Source of the DNA: Bifidobacterium polysaccharolyticum
GTDB lineage: Bacteria; Actinomycetota; Actinomycetes; Actinomycetales; Bifidobacteriaceae
Length of the DNA: 64,000 bases
Assembly: GCF_016101585.1 (NCBI RefSeq)
Contig: NZ_JACFQG010000001.1
Span: 248,001 to 312,000 of the forward strand
Direction: 5' to 3'
Shown: positions 38,750 to 49,782 of the stretch, piece by piece
Numbering within the stretch: the stretch's first letter is position 1
Layout of the letters: the number at the start of each line of letters is the position of its first letter
Program-made: the position numbers and the translations under genes
The notes under the pieces: model-generated
Databases searched by the model: none
Told to the model about the DNA's origin: nothing
Seen by the model: the letters and a program-made list of their open reading frames with translations, nothing else

Positions 38750-40010
38750 GCAGGAGGCGGAACGTGCCGCTATCAAGGCCCCTCTGCGGGTTGGGATCAT
38801 TTCGCCCTACTCCTTCGAGACCCCAGGAGGCGTCCAACTGCACATCCGCGACTTCGCCAGGCATCTTATGGACCGCGGCCACCAGGTGCAGGTTCTGGCG
38901 CCGGGCCGACGCACCAAGGACATGCCCCTCTGGGTACAGACCACCGGCTCCTCCTTCTCCATTCCCTACAACGGATCCGTGGCCAACCTGAGCTACTTCG
39001 GCGTGGCCGGTCACAAGACCAGACAGTGGGTCAGGCAGGGCCACTTCGACATTCTGCATCTGCATGAGCCCGAGGTGCCCTCCCTGAGCCACAAGCCCCT
39101 GCGGCCCGGATTCATTCCCTGCCCCTATGTGGCCACCTTCCATGCGGCCTTCGATTCGACTCCGCTGGCCCTGAGGCTGACCAGGCGCTACCTGCGCCGA
39201 TACCTGGCCAATATCAGCCAAGCTATCTTCGTCAGCCCCTCAGCCATGCAGAACGCCCGGAATCTGCTGGAGCCGGGCATCCCCAGCCAGATAATTCCCA
39301 ACGGCATCGAAACGAGAGCTCTGCGCAATGCCAGGCCTCGTCCAGAATGGCAGGGGAGCGACCGGCAGCCCACCATCGGCTTCCTGGGAAGGATGAAGGA
39401 AGAGCGCAAGGGGTTCAGAATCTTGGCCCAGGCCGCACCTGCCATTCTTCAGCGTGTGCCCGGAGTCCGCTTCATTTGTGCAGGTGACGGCCAGGCGGAT
39501 GCCAGGAAAGTACTTGAGGCTGTTGATCCCGGACTGGCCCAGCACTTCACCTTCCTGGGTCGGATCAGTGACGAGGACAAAGCCTCCTTCTACCACAGCC
39601 TGAATATGTATGTAGCCCCGCAGACCGGGGGAGAAAGCTTCGGCATCGTGCTGGTCGAGGCCATGGCGGCAGGCTGCCCGGTGGTGGCCTCGGACCTGCC
39701 AGCATTCAAGGATGTCTCACAGAACGGCCGCAGCGCGCGTCTGTTCGCCACCGGAGACCCCCAGGACTGCGCCCGGGTGGTCCTTGAACTGCTGGACGAC
39801 CGACCCACACGTCTGGGTCTGGCTTCGTGCGGAATGGGTCGGGCCAGCGACTACGACTGGGAGCGGGTCACCGACCAGATTCTGGACGTCTATGCCCGGG
39901 CCCTGGCAGCTCGGCCTGATCATCGCCGTGGCTTGCTGGGCAGACTGGTGGGCCGGAAGGTTGGTTCTCTTTACGATGAAGCCCCCACGGGGGGGCCTGA
40001 AAACCCGTAA
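38724..40010 (+). CDS. pimA: Phosphatidylinositol alpha-mannosyltransferase
   Basis: GT4-family glycosyltransferase, predicted to move mannose from GDP-mannose to phosphatidylinositol, the first step of phosphatidylinositol mannoside synthesis. The 428-residue protein has the acceptor-side loop PGGVQLHIRDFARHL, the sugar-nucleotide site ESFGIVLVEAMAAGCPVV, and GFLGRMKEERKG in the second Rossmann domain. ATG 38724 has GGGAGG eight bases upstream inside patA. It closes the thrS-pgsA-patA-pimA group; yebC follows after 61 bases. Confidence 0.9.
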   Translation: MKAPEQRPEQEAERAAIKAPLRVGIISPYSFETPGGVQLHIRDFARHLMDRGHQVQVLAPGRRTKDMPLWVQTTGSSFSIPYNGSVANLSYFGVAGHKTRQWVRQGHFDILHLHEPEVPSLSHKPLRPGFIPCPYVATFHAAFDSTPLALRLTRRYLRRYLANISQAIFVSPSAMQNARNLLEPGIPSQIIPNGIETRALRNARPRPEWQGSDRQPTIGFLGRMKEERKGFRILAQAAPAILQRVPGVRFICAGDGQADARKVLEAVDPGLAQHFTFLGRISDEDKASFYHSLNMYVAPQTGGESFGIVLVEAMAAGCPVVASDLPAFKDVSQNGRSARLFATGDPQDCARVVLELLDDRPTRLGLASCGMGRASDYDWERVTDQILDVYARALAARPDHRRGLLGRLVGRKVGSLYDEAPTGGPENP

Positions 40011-40071
40011 AATTGTCAAAGAGCGGAACTAGAATTCCATTCGTTTACGCATTCGTACCGTCAGGAGACAT

Positions 40072-40827
40072 ATGTCAGGGCATTCGAAGTGGGCGACCAC
40101 CAAGCACAAGAAAGCAGCCATCGACGCCAAGCGTGGCAAGCTCTTCGCCAAGCTGATCAAGAACATCGAGATCGCTGCCCGCACCGGCGGCGGTGACCCC
40201 GACGGTAACCCCACCCTCTACGACGCCATCGTCAAGGCCAAGAAGTCCTCCGTTCCCGCAGACAACATCACCAGGGCCGTCAAGCGTGGCTCGGGCGAGG
40301 AGGCCGGAGCGGCCAACTACGAGAGCATCGTCTACGAGGGCTACGCTCCCGCCGGCGTGGGCATAATCATCGAGTGCCTGACCGACAACCGCAACCGTGC
40401 GGCCGCCGAGGTCCGTTCCACCCTGACCAAGGGCGGCGGCTCCCTGGCCCAAAACGGGTCTGTCAGCTTCAACTTCGAGCGCAAGGGCCAGATCATCGTC
40501 CCCTCGGAGGGCCTGGACTACGATACGGTCTTCGAGAAGGCCGCCGAGGCAGGTGCTGAGGATGTGCAGGACAACGGCGAGAGCTACACTGTACTGACTG
40601 CCCCCGGCGATATGGTCAACGTCCGTAAGGCCCTGCAGGATGCCGGTATGGACTACGACTCCGCCGACTTGGTCCTCAACCCCAAGAGCGAGGTCACCCT
40701 GGACCTGGACTCCGCCCGCAAGGTCTCAAAGCTGATCGATAACCTGGACGATCTGGACGACGTGCAGGATATCTACAGCAACTGGACTGCGCCCGACGAG
40801 GTCATGGCCCAGTTGGACGACGAGTGA
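40072..40827 (+). CDS. yebC: YebC/PmpR family regulator
   Basis: A 251-residue YebC/TACO1-family protein. The start [22 protein letters not shown] (residues 2-23) is diagnostic. Members were first called transcription regulators; recent work supports a role in ribosome function at proline stretches. ATG 40072 follows AGGAGAC. It precedes ruvC by four bases, the conserved yebC-ruvCAB arrangement. No SOS box is visible in the 61 bases before it. Confidence 0.95.
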   Translation: MSGHSKWATTKHKKAAIDAKRGKLFAKLIKNIEIAARTGGGDPDGNPTLYDAIVKAKKSSVPADNITRAVKRGSGEEAGAANYESIVYEGYAPAGVGIIIECLTDNRNRAAAEVRSTLTKGGGSLAQNGSVSFNFERKGQIIVPSEGLDYDTVFEKAAEAGAEDVQDNGESYTVLTAPGDMVNVRKALQDAGMDYDSADLVLNPKSEVTLDLDSARKVSKLIDNLDDLDDVQDIYSNWTAPDEVMAQLDDE

Positions 40828-40831
40828 CCTT

Positions 40832-41413
40832 ATGATCGTTCTCGGCGTCGACCCGGGGCTCACCCGATGCGGCGTTGGCGTCATTGAAGCCGGTGCATCG
40901 CGCCGGCTTTCCTTTGTTCATGTGGACGTCGTGCGCTCAGACCCCGAACAGAGCCAGGACCTGCGTCTGCTGACCATCTACCAGGGGCTGACGGCCGCCT
41001 TGGACCGTTTCAGTCCCGACGTGGTATCAATCGAGCGAGTCTTTGCCCAGTCCAATCACAACACCGTGCTGGGAACCGCTCAGGCGGCAGGACTAGCCAT
41101 GCTGGGTGCTGCGCAGCGGGGGATTCCCGTGGCCCTGCACACACCCACCGAGGCCAAGATGGCCGTAACCGGCAACGGCCAGGCTGACAAAATCCAGGTG
41201 CAACGGATGGTGGCCCGCATTCTGGGGCTCAATCAGCTGCCCAAGCCTGCCGATGCCGCCGATGCTCTGGCCCAGGCCATCTGCCATGCCCTAAGACCTG
41301 CCGGGGCCATCCAAGGCGGGGAACGCGAGGAACATCTGACCCAGGCCCAGCGTCAGTGGGCCCAGGCCTCTGCCAAGTACGGCAAGCATCGGGGAGTCCA
41401 ACGAGACATGTAA
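40832..41413 (+). CDS. ruvC: Crossover junction endodeoxyribonuclease RuvC
   Basis: Holliday-junction resolvase. The 193-residue protein keeps the acidic active site: Asp7 in [12 protein letters not shown], Glu in SIERVF, and the Asp pair in the closing [12 protein letters not shown] segment. It is cotranscribed with yebC (four-base gap). A LexA-type site lies downstream, before ruvA, so ruvC would be expressed from the yebC promoter and only ruvAB directly damage-induced. Confidence 0.95.
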   Translation: MIVLGVDPGLTRCGVGVIEAGASRRLSFVHVDVVRSDPEQSQDLRLLTIYQGLTAALDRFSPDVVSIERVFAQSNHNTVLGTAQAAGLAMLGAAQRGIPVALHTPTEAKMAVTGNGQADKIQVQRMVARILGLNQLPKPADAADALAQAICHALRPAGAIQGGEREEHLTQAQRQWAQASAKYGKHRGVQRDM

Positions 41414-41419
41414 GCTGAT

Positions 41420-41435
41420 TCGAACAGACGTTCGA
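41420..41435. promoter_or_regulatory. LexA/SOS box upstream of ruvAB
   Basis: TCGAACAGACGTTCGA is a perfect TCGAAC-N4-GTTCGA site, 21 bases before the ruvA start and just after ruvC. A TTCTAT -10-like hexamer overlaps its right edge. With the uvrA site it defines two LexA targets in the window. Confidence 0.88.
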
Positions 41436-41455
41436 TTCTATCGAGGGGTGATCAA

Positions 41456-42067
41456 GTGCTGGCAATGCTGACCGGGCGGGTGGCCGCCATCGAAACGGGC
41501 TCGGCGGTCATTGATGTTTCGGGAGTAGGTTTCGAGGTGCGCATGCCTCAGTCAGATCTAGCCTGCATGCGGGCCGAGTCCACGGTCACCGTCTACACCG
41601 CTCTGTCCCTGACTCAAGACGCACTGACCCTCTACGGATTCCTCAGCCGCACCTCCAAATCCCTCTTTGCCCAGTTGCAGAAAGTCAGCGGCATCGGACC
41701 TCGTGTGGCCCTGTCCATTCTTGCCACCCTGAACTCAGACCAACTGGCCCAGGCCGTGGCTGACGGCGATGCTGCGGCCCTATCCCGGGCGCCAGGCCTA
41801 GGCAAGAAGGGTGCTCAGAAGATCATCCTCGAACTCTCCGGAAAGCTTGATTTGGATGCCAGCACGGGCAGACAGGGGCCAGCTCAGACCGACGATGGCG
41901 CCCACCAGGTGGTTGAGGGACTGATCTCCCTAGGATGGCTACAGCGTGATGCCGAGCAGGCTGTTGAACAGACATGCCGCGATGGAGGCTACACCCTGCC
42001 CCTGCAGTCTGCCGAAATTCCCAAGGTGCTCAAGCAGGCCCTGACCCGGCTGGACAGGGGGCGCTGA
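41456..42067 (+). CDS. ruvA: Holliday junction DNA helicase RuvA
   Basis: Junction-binding subunit of the RuvAB branch-migration motor. The 203-residue protein has the OB fold at the N-terminus (MLTGRVAAIE), two helix-hairpin-helix motifs (VSGIGPRVALSIL and APGLGKKGAQKIILEL), and the flexible C-terminal domain that contacts RuvB. The GTG 41456 start has GAGGGG upstream and gives the usual N-terminus. It follows an SOS box and precedes ruvB by three bases. Confidence 0.95.
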   Translation: MLAMLTGRVAAIETGSAVIDVSGVGFEVRMPQSDLACMRAESTVTVYTALSLTQDALTLYGFLSRTSKSLFAQLQKVSGIGPRVALSILATLNSDQLAQAVADGDAAALSRAPGLGKKGAQKIILELSGKLDLDASTGRQGPAQTDDGAHQVVEGLISLGWLQRDAEQAVEQTCRDGGYTLPLQSAEIPKVLKQALTRLDRGR

Positions 42068-42070
42068 TCC

Positions 42071-43147
42071 ATGGCTGACAAGCAGATGTCTACAGGGTAT
42101 ATAGATACCCAGAATGGTGATGCGCAAGAGGAATCCCTGCGGATGGTCTCGGCCAGGCCCATCGAAGGCGAGCCGGTCAGTGACGAGGAGCTGCGTCCGG
42201 AAACCCTGGACGGGTTCATCGGACAGCCCCGGCTCAAGGCCCAGTTGAGCCTCTTTTTGAAGGCTGCCAAAAAGAGGGATGTGGCCCCGGATCATATTCT
42301 GCTCGCAGGCCCCCCGGGCCTAGGCAAGACCACCCTGGCCATGATCGTTGCCCATGAGCTGGAGGTTCCCATTCGTGTCACCTCGGGGCCAGCTGTTCAG
42401 CATGCCGGCGACCTGGCCTCCATCCTGAGCTCTCTGGAGGCCGGTGAGGTGCTCTTCATAGACGAGATCCACCGTCTGCCTCGGGCCGCCGAAGAACTGC
42501 TCTACATCGCCATGGAAGACTTCCGGGTGGATGTCATGGTGGGCAAGGGCCCCGGAGCCTCCTCCATTCCGCTGACCCTGCCCAGATTCACGGTCATCGG
42601 AGCCACCACTCGTGAGGGCATGCTGCCCTCGCCGCTGCGAGCCCGTTTCGGCTTCACCGCCCACCTGGACTTCTACCCGGAGGAGGAGCTGGAGAAGTTG
42701 GTCGAGCGATCAGCCAAGGTGCTAGGCATTGTCCTACAGGATGACGCCGCCCATCAGCTGGCCCTCCGCTCCCGTGGCACGCCCAGGATCGCCAACCGCC
42801 TCCTGCGCCGTGTGCGTGACTGGGCCATAGTCCACGATCTTGACCAGGTCGGCCCTGATGATGTCAAGCAGGCCCTGGCCCTCTACCAGATTGATTCCGA
42901 GGGGCTGGACCGTCTGGATTTGGCCGTCCTCAAGGCCATCGTCAACAGTTTCGACGGTGGCCCCGTAGGCCTGAACAACCTTGCCGCTATGGTGGGCGAG
43001 GAGGCCGAGACGGTCGAAACGGTCTGTGAGCCCTACCTGGTGCGCGAGGGCTTCTTGGTACGTACACCAAAAGGGCGTGTGGCCACTTCTAAGGCCTGGG
43101 AGCACCTGGGCCGCAAACCGCCCGAGGATGTCATGAAGCTGTTCTAG
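42071..43147 (+). CDS. ruvB: Holliday junction DNA helicase RuvB
   Basis: AAA+ ATPase driving branch migration. The 358-residue protein has Walker [10 protein letters not shown], Walker [10 protein letters not shown], the sensor segment [10 protein letters not shown], and the arginine-rich winged helix near the end ([17 protein letters not shown]). The N-terminal 35 residues are a variable extension before the conserved [12 protein letters not shown] block. Cotranscribed with ruvA from the SOS-boxed promoter; yajC follows. Confidence 0.96.
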   Translation: MADKQMSTGYIDTQNGDAQEESLRMVSARPIEGEPVSDEELRPETLDGFIGQPRLKAQLSLFLKAAKKRDVAPDHILLAGPPGLGKTTLAMIVAHELEVPIRVTSGPAVQHAGDLASILSSLEAGEVLFIDEIHRLPRAAEELLYIAMEDFRVDVMVGKGPGASSIPLTLPRFTVIGATTREGMLPSPLRARFGFTAHLDFYPEEELEKLVERSAKVLGIVLQDDAAHQLALRSRGTPRIANRLLRRVRDWAIVHDLDQVGPDDVKQALALYQIDSEGLDRLDLAVLKAIVNSFDGGPVGLNNLAAMVGEEAETVETVCEPYLVREGFLVRTPKGRVATSKAWEHLGRKPPEDVMKLF

Positions 43148-43213
43148 ACTGGGGTCTTCGCAGCAATGCATATCGCCGTTTGATACCAGCCGAAACAAGG
43201 AGTGGAAACAACC

Positions 43214-43774
43214 ATGGGATCCATGATTTTCATGATCGTCATCATCGCACTGATGATCGCCATGATGTGGGGAAGCTCCCGCAAGAGCAAGCAGCAGCAG
43301 GCCGCCGTCCAGGACTTCCGTCAGTCCCTGCAGCCCGGTGACGAGGTAGCCACCACCACCGGTCTTCTGGGCAAGGTCGTCTCAGTTGACCTGGAGAAGG
43401 AGCAGGTAGTCATCGACTCCGAAGGTTCGCAGTCCCGCTGGCGCATCCAGGCCATCACCAGGCCACCAATCGTCCCCGCCTACGTTCACGACGACGAGGT
43501 TGATGAAAACGGCAACCCCCTGCCCGAGCAGGTTGAAGGCCACTCCGAGGATGTGTATGCCCCAGTCGAGGTCAGCGCCGCTGAAGACGATGACAAGGCC
43601 GATGATGAAGAACGCGCCGCTGACGATACTGCCACACAGAACTTTACAGCCTCAGAGGGCAAGGATGAGGCCGGATCCAAGTCGAATACCGAGCGGGAGC
43701 CGGAGAACGAATCAGGCAAGGCAGAGACTGCAGAGAAGTCCGACGACGCGGATTCGACTTCCGCCAAGTCGTGA
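43214..43774 (+). CDS. yajC: Preprotein translocase accessory subunit YajC
   Basis: A single-pass membrane protein that associates with SecDF. The 186-residue protein has one N-terminal segment (residues 4-19), the conserved block RQSLQPGDEVATTTGLLGKVV, and a long acidic low-complexity tail (about 105-186) that is longer than in proteobacterial YajC (about 110 residues). ATG 43214 lies 11 bases after AAGGAG; GTG 43202 overlaps that site and is rejected. It follows ruvB, and apt is next. Confidence 0.9.
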   Translation: MGSMIFMIVIIALMIAMMWGSSRKSKQQQAAVQDFRQSLQPGDEVATTTGLLGKVVSVDLEKEQVVIDSEGSQSRWRIQAITRPPIVPAYVHDDEVDENGNPLPEQVEGHSEDVYAPVEVSAAEDDDKADDEERAADDTATQNFTASEGKDEAGSKSNTEREPENESGKAETAEKSDDADSTSAKS

Positions 43775-43882
43775 GCATTATACGCCCGCCACACCTTCCG
43801 TCAGGCTGACTCTGAACGGAAACGCGGCGCGCGTATGATGGCCCCGTCAACCACTTCCAAGGAGCAAGGCAGAAAGAAGATC

Positions 43883-44467
43883 ATGGCTCAATCGGACGAT
43901 ATCAAGGTTGGAGAACTTAAGCAGGTGGGCGATGACGACGCCGCTTATCTGATCTCATTGATCCGTACCATTCCGGACTTTCCCAAGAAGGGGATCCTTT
44001 TCAGGGACTTTATTCCGGCCATGTCGGATCCCAGGGGACTGGCCATCATCCTCGATGCCATGAAGCGCACCCTCCCCGTGAAGCCAGAGGACTTCGACCT
44101 GGTAGCCGGCCTTGAAGCACGCGGCTTTCTGATTGGTCCACAGCTGGCCAGCGATCTAGGCAAGGGCTTCTTGCCCATGCGCAAGGCCGGCAAGCTCCCC
44201 GAGCCCACCTACAGCCAGGAATATGCCCTTGAATATGGCAACGCCCGCATTGAAATCGAGCAGGGTTGCCTGCAACCAGGCCAGCGAGTCCTGATAGTCG
44301 ATGACCTGATTGCTACCGGCGGTTCCGCCCAGGCAGCTGCACGTCTAGTGGAGCAGGCTGGCGGTCAGGTTGCCGGTTTCAGCTTCGTCATGGAGCTCAA
44401 CGGGTTGGATGGCCGCAAGGCTCTGGGCGCCTACCCGGTCACCTGCCTGATGAACATGCCCGCCTGA
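43883..44467 (+). CDS. apt: Adenine phosphoribosyltransferase
   Basis: Purine salvage enzyme making AMP from adenine and PRPP. The 194-residue protein has the PRPP-binding loop VLIVDDLIATGGSA and the N-terminal IPDFPKKGILFRD block, both diagnostic of Apt. Start ATG 43883 follows AAAGAAG; the frame is open upstream to 43835 but without a ribosome site. It sits after yajC in the same direction and 22 bases before sucC. Confidence 0.94.
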   Translation: MAQSDDIKVGELKQVGDDDAAYLISLIRTIPDFPKKGILFRDFIPAMSDPRGLAIILDAMKRTLPVKPEDFDLVAGLEARGFLIGPQLASDLGKGFLPMRKAGKLPEPTYSQEYALEYGNARIEIEQGCLQPGQRVLIVDDLIATGGSAQAAARLVEQAGGQVAGFSFVMELNGLDGRKALGAYPVTCLMNMPA

Positions 44468-44489
44468 GCACGATTGGGGGATCAGCACC

Positions 44490-45700
44490 ATGGATTTGTA
44501 CGAATATCAGGCCAGGCAGCTGCTCGCTGAGCATGGGATTTCCCAGCCAAGGGCTGTCTATGCCTCAACCGCTGAAGAGGCCGGGCAGGCAGCCGACGTT
44601 ATCGGGTACCCCTGCATGATCAAGGGCCAGGCCACCATCGGTCACCGGGGACAAGCGGGAGCAGTCAAGCGAGCCGAAAATCACCAGCAGGCTGTGGCAC
44701 TGGCCGAGGCCATCCTGCCCATGAACATCGACGGCCATCCAGTCAGCGGGATCCTGGTCACCGAAGCCCGCAATATCCTGCACGAGTATTACCTGTCCAT
44801 CTCAGTGGACCGCACCTCCCGGGACTACGATGTCCTGGCCACTGCCAGCGGCGGCACCGAGGTGGAGACCATCGCCCGTGAGCACCCCGAATCGGTCCGG
44901 CGCCTGCACATCGGCCCACTGGAGGATTTCGACAGGCAGGCCGCCCGCACCATGGCCGAGCGCATCGGCTTCTACCACGCAGATATGGAGCAAGCCACAC
45001 AGATACTTTTAGGCATGTGGCACACCTTCCAGGACAGCGACGCGACCCTGGTCGAGATCAACCCCTTGGCCAAAGTGGGCGACCCGGATGACGAGGCCAC
45101 CAAGCATCTGGACGCCCTCGATGCCAAGATCTCCCTAGACGGGAACGCAGCCTTCCGACACGACGGTTGGAAACGCTTCACGGACCCTGCACAGGTGGAT
45201 CCCTTGGAAGCCAAGGCCAAGGCCGCAGGCCTGCACTATGTCCATCTTGACGGCCAGGTGGGTGTCATCGGCAACGGTGCAGGACTGGTCATGAGCTCCT
45301 TGGATGCGGTCGCCGGGTCAGGACGCCGACAGGGTGTTCCTATTGGACCGGCTAACTTCTTGGACATCGGTGGCGGTGCCTCTCCAGAGGTCATGCGCAC
45401 CAGCCTGGACGTGGTCCTCTTCGACCCCCAGGTTCGTTCGGTCATGGTCAACGTTTATGGAGGTATCACCTCTTGCCAGCAGGTAGCCCAGGGCATCCTG
45501 GCAGCCGTGGATGCTGCAGGCAAGCAAGACCAATACGGCGACCAGCCCATTGTGGTCCGCTTCGACGGCAATGAGGCTGCAGAGGGACTGGACCTGCTGG
45601 CCAAGGCCCAGCAACCTCGGCTCAAGGTGGCCCGCACCATGGAGGAGGCGGCAGACCAGGCCGTGGCCCTAGCCGCTCAGGCAGGAAAGGAGACGGGACG

Positions 45701-45704
<4 letters not shown>
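44490..45704 (+). CDS. sucC: Succinate--CoA ligase (ADP-forming) beta subunit
   Basis: Beta subunit of succinyl-CoA synthetase. The 404-residue protein has the N-terminal ATP-grasp domain ([16 protein letters not shown]) and the CoA-ligase-like C-terminal domain ([22 protein letters not shown]). Bifidobacteria have an incomplete citrate cycle, so the likely role is to supply succinyl-CoA or make ATP from it rather than run a full cycle. It overlaps sucD by four bases (ATGA). Confidence 0.95.
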
Positions 45705-46620
<916 letters not shown>

Positions 46621-46624
<4 letters not shown>

Positions 46625-47997
46625 CCGACAGGGTAAAAGTATGGCTCCGGGGGGCCCTAGAGGCCTTCCTAGCCATACTTATCTACACCGTCGCCCTCGG
46701 TGCATGCATGGCCCTGCTCCTGCTCATCATTTCCATCGAGGAGGGCGGGCCATCCCTGTCAATGGCCACCGTGGCCCTGACAGAAACGATCACTCTGCTC
46801 ACCCAGGGCTGCGGGTTCACAGCCGGAGCCCTGACCCTAACCATCATCCCCCTGCTGCTGACTGGCCTGCTGATATGGATAATCCGTACTCTGGTCGGCC
46901 GCATGGGCATGTCTGTAGGTGGCTGCATTGCCGGCTTGGTAGTCTGGTTGCTGTGCAGCCTCATCCTCATGCAGGGTAGCCAGACCATTCAGGTCGACAC
47001 CACCACGGTTATTCTTCTGCGCACCAGCCTAGTCTTTCTGCTGGGTTACGGCTGGGCCTGGGTTCGCTCCGAACCTTTCCGTCAGGCTTTTGCCAAACTC
47101 ATCAAAGAAACCCTGCCAGTCCAGGTCCGCATGACCATCAGACTTGGACTTACGGCCGGCGCGATACTCTTGGCAGTCATGCTGGTTGCCGGTATGATCA
47201 CCGTGGTTGTCTGGATCGCCCTCTATCACGGAGATGTGGGCCGCCTGTTTAAACTGACGCGTATGGGCACTGCCTCGGCTGTGATGACCAGTCTGGCATC
47301 CCTGGTCTGGCTGCCCAACCTGATCATCTGGGCTGTCTCCTGGCTCTTCGGAAACGGTTTCAACATCGGCAGGCTGGCCACTTTCACTCTTTGGTCGGGC
47401 CACGCCTCCAGCCTGCCCTCGCTGCCCTTCTTTGGACTTTTCCCAGAGCCCGTTTCACGGCAGGAAGTTCGTCTGATCCTGCTCAACCTGCCTCTGCTGG
47501 CAGGAGTTGTTGCCGGCATTCTGTTGCTCACCGGTCCGTGGGGGGTCAGAATTCATGCCGCCGTGCGTCAAGCAGGGCTAAAATCCCGAGATACTGCAGT
47601 CTGCTTCCTTATCGCAACCCTGGCAATGGCTCTGACCTGGCTGGTCACCCTGCTCGGTCTTGCCCTGCTTTTCCAACTCTCCAATGGGGCTCTGGGCCGC
47701 CAGCGACTGGCCGGGGTAGGCGTGCCCATTGCCTCCTCACTACGCATGATCGGAACATCCCTGGGGGTTGGCCTGCTGGGAGTATGGCTGCTGCCCCTCA
47801 TCCTCGCCGCCCTGGTCATCATCAAGGACGCCCTGATCGACTATCTGCGCCAGGCAGACCACAAAAAAACTTCCGCCAAGGCGGGAAACAAGGAAAAACA
47901 AAACCAATCACGCGGTCAGGAGGGAAAGGAGCCCAAAGTCACCGACCGAGCAGACACACCACGACAGGTCTCGTCCACCCGCAGACCAGGCAAATAG
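46621..47997 (+). CDS. DUF6350 / PerM-like multi-pass membrane protein
   Basis: A 458-residue protein with about ten hydrophobic segments and a charged Lys/Gln/Arg-rich C-terminal tail of some 45 residues. In Mycobacterium the gene in the matching place (sucC-sucD-...-perM-purN-purH) encodes PerM, which supports cell division; bifidobacterial members are listed as DUF6350. Here the order sucCD-this gene-purH is the same without purN. The family call rests mainly on topology and neighbourhood. It overlaps sucD by four bases, so expression is linked to sucCD. Confidence 0.65.
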
Positions 47998-48049
47998 ATC
48001 CGAGGGTGGCGGGGCGCCTCGGCATTCAAGCATAGGAGTAGGAGTTTCC

Positions 48050-49651
48050 ATGGTCACCACGAATCGAACGATCAACCGAGCACTGGTCTCGGTCTACCAC
48101 AAGCAGGGACTTGAGGCCCTGGCATCGGCCTTCCGCCAGGCAGGCACCGAGGTCATCTCCACCGGCAGCACCGCAAAGAAGCTGCAGGATCTGGGTGTCC
48201 AGGTCACCCCGGTGGAAAAGGTCACCGGCTTTCCTGAAAGCTTTGACGGCCGGGTCAAAACCCTGGATCCGCACATCCACGCCGGTCTGCTGGCCGACAT
48301 GACCAACCCCGACCATGTCCAGCAGCTCAAAGACTTGGGCATCGCCCCCTTCGACCTGGTAGTGGTCAACCTCTACCCCTTCGAGCAGACCGTCCTTGAT
48401 GGTGCAAACGCTGACCAGTGCTTGGAGCGCATCGACATCGGAGGCCCTGCCATGATCCGGGCCGCAGCCAAGAACCATGCCAGCGTGGCTGTAATCACCG
48501 ACCCGGACGACTATGCTCTGGCCGCCGAGCGCATTGCTTCAGGCACCGGTTTCAGCCTGGCTGAACGCGCACGCTTGGCTGCAAAAGCTTTCGCCCTGAC
48601 CGCCTCCTATGATGCGGCCATCGCCGAGTGGACAGCACACACATGGGTTGACGACAAGCAGGACAAGGTAGAGGATCAGAGACCAACCCAGACGTTGACT
48701 CGCACCTGGCGTCTAGCCAGTCAGCTACGCTACGGGGAGAACCCTCACCAGCAGGCCGCCCTCTATCTGGATCCGTTGGACCGGGACGGCTTCGCTGCGG
48801 CAGAGCACCTGGGCGGGGCCAAGGAAATGAGCTACAACAATTATGTAGATGCGGATTCCGCCTGGCGCTCGGTCTGGGACTTCCCCGACCTGCCCGCAGT
48901 GGCCGTAGTCAAGCACTCCAACCCCTGCGGTCTTGCCGTGGGTGAGGACATCGCCCAGGCCCACCGCCGCGCCCACGCCTGTGACCCCATGAGCGCCTAT
49001 GGCGGGGTCATTGCCGCCAACCGCACAGTCACCCTGGCCATGGCCCAGCAGATCAAGCCGGTCTTCACCGAGGTGATTGTTGCACCAGGCTATGAGCCCG
49101 AGGCCCTTGACCTGCTGCGGACTAAGAAGAACCTGCGCATCCTGTCTGTACAACGCCGCCCGCGTCAGCGCCCGGTCATCCGTCCCATCGACGGGGGAGC
49201 ACTAGTCCAGACGCCCGACCTGATTGACGCTCCTGGCGACAATCCCTCCACCTGGCGTCTGGTCTCCGGCAAACCAGCCGACCAGGCGACCATGGATGAT
49301 TTGACCTTCGCCTGGCGCGCCATCCGCTCCGTAAAGTCCAACGCCGTGCTCCTGGCCAACCAAGGAGCGACTGTGGGCATCGGCATGGGCCAAGTCAACA
49401 GGGTGGACTCCAGCCACCTAGCAGTCGAGCGGGCCAATACTCTGGATGAAGGCCGTAACCGGGCCAAGGGCTCGGTGGCCGCTTCCGATGCCTTCTTCCC
49501 CTTCGCAGATGGTCTGGAGTACCTGATCCAGGCCGGCATCAGGGCCGTGGTACAGCCGGGAGGGTCCATCCGTGATCCCGAGGTGATCAAGGCCGCCCAG
49601 AATGCCGATCTGACCATGTATCTGACCGGAACCCGCCACTTCTTCCACTGA
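48050..49651 (+). CDS. purH: Bifunctional AICAR transformylase / IMP cyclohydrolase
   Basis: Catalyses the last two steps to IMP. The 533-residue protein has the N-terminal cyclohydrolase (MGS-like fold; [40 protein letters not shown]) and the C-terminal transformylase with the catalytic Lys-His of [11 protein letters not shown] and the closing [12 protein letters not shown] and [13 protein letters not shown] 48050 follows TAGGAG. A strong hairpin after the stop ends the sucCD-purH region. Confidence 0.96.
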   Translation: MVTTNRTINRALVSVYHKQGLEALASAFRQAGTEVISTGSTAKKLQDLGVQVTPVEKVTGFPESFDGRVKTLDPHIHAGLLADMTNPDHVQQLKDLGIAPFDLVVVNLYPFEQTVLDGANADQCLERIDIGGPAMIRAAAKNHASVAVITDPDDYALAAERIASGTGFSLAERARLAAKAFALTASYDAAIAEWTAHTWVDDKQDKVEDQRPTQTLTRTWRLASQLRYGENPHQQAALYLDPLDRDGFAAAEHLGGAKEMSYNNYVDADSAWRSVWDFPDLPAVAVVKHSNPCGLAVGEDIAQAHRRAHACDPMSAYGGVIAANRTVTLAMAQQIKPVFTEVIVAPGYEPEALDLLRTKKNLRILSVQRRPRQRPVIRPIDGGALVQTPDLIDAPGDNPSTWRLVSGKPADQATMDDLTFAWRAIRSVKSNAVLLANQGATVGIGMGQVNRVDSSHLAVERANTLDEGRNRAKGSVAASDAFFPFADGLEYLIQAGIRAVVQPGGSIRDPEVIKAAQNADLTMYLTGTRHFFH

Positions 49652-49658
49652 TAAAACC

Positions 49659-49710
49659 GGACCCCGCGGTCAAATGTCGCCCTACGACAAAATCCTTGAC
49701 CGCGGGGTCC
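49659..49710 (+). terminator. Strong hairpin after purH
   Basis: GGACCCCGCGGTCAA (49659-49673) pairs perfectly with TTGACCGCGGGGTCC (49696-49710) around a 22-base loop. No T-run follows. The right arm begins with TTGACC, which is also the candidate -35 of the next gene. Confidence 0.7.
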
Positions 49711-49726
49711 AATACGGTGCTATGCT
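49696..49726 (+). promoter_or_regulatory. Candidate promoter of the aldehyde dehydrogenase gene inside the hairpin arm
   Basis: TTGACC (49696-49701), a 19-base spacer and TATGCT (49721-49726) with an extended -10 TG. The long spacer is offset by the TG element. The -35 is part of the terminator stem, so the two elements share bases. Confidence 0.4.
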
Positions 49727-49782
49727 GAATGAACTGAGCAGCGATGATGCTGACTAGGTACCCATAATTCAAAGGAGATATT

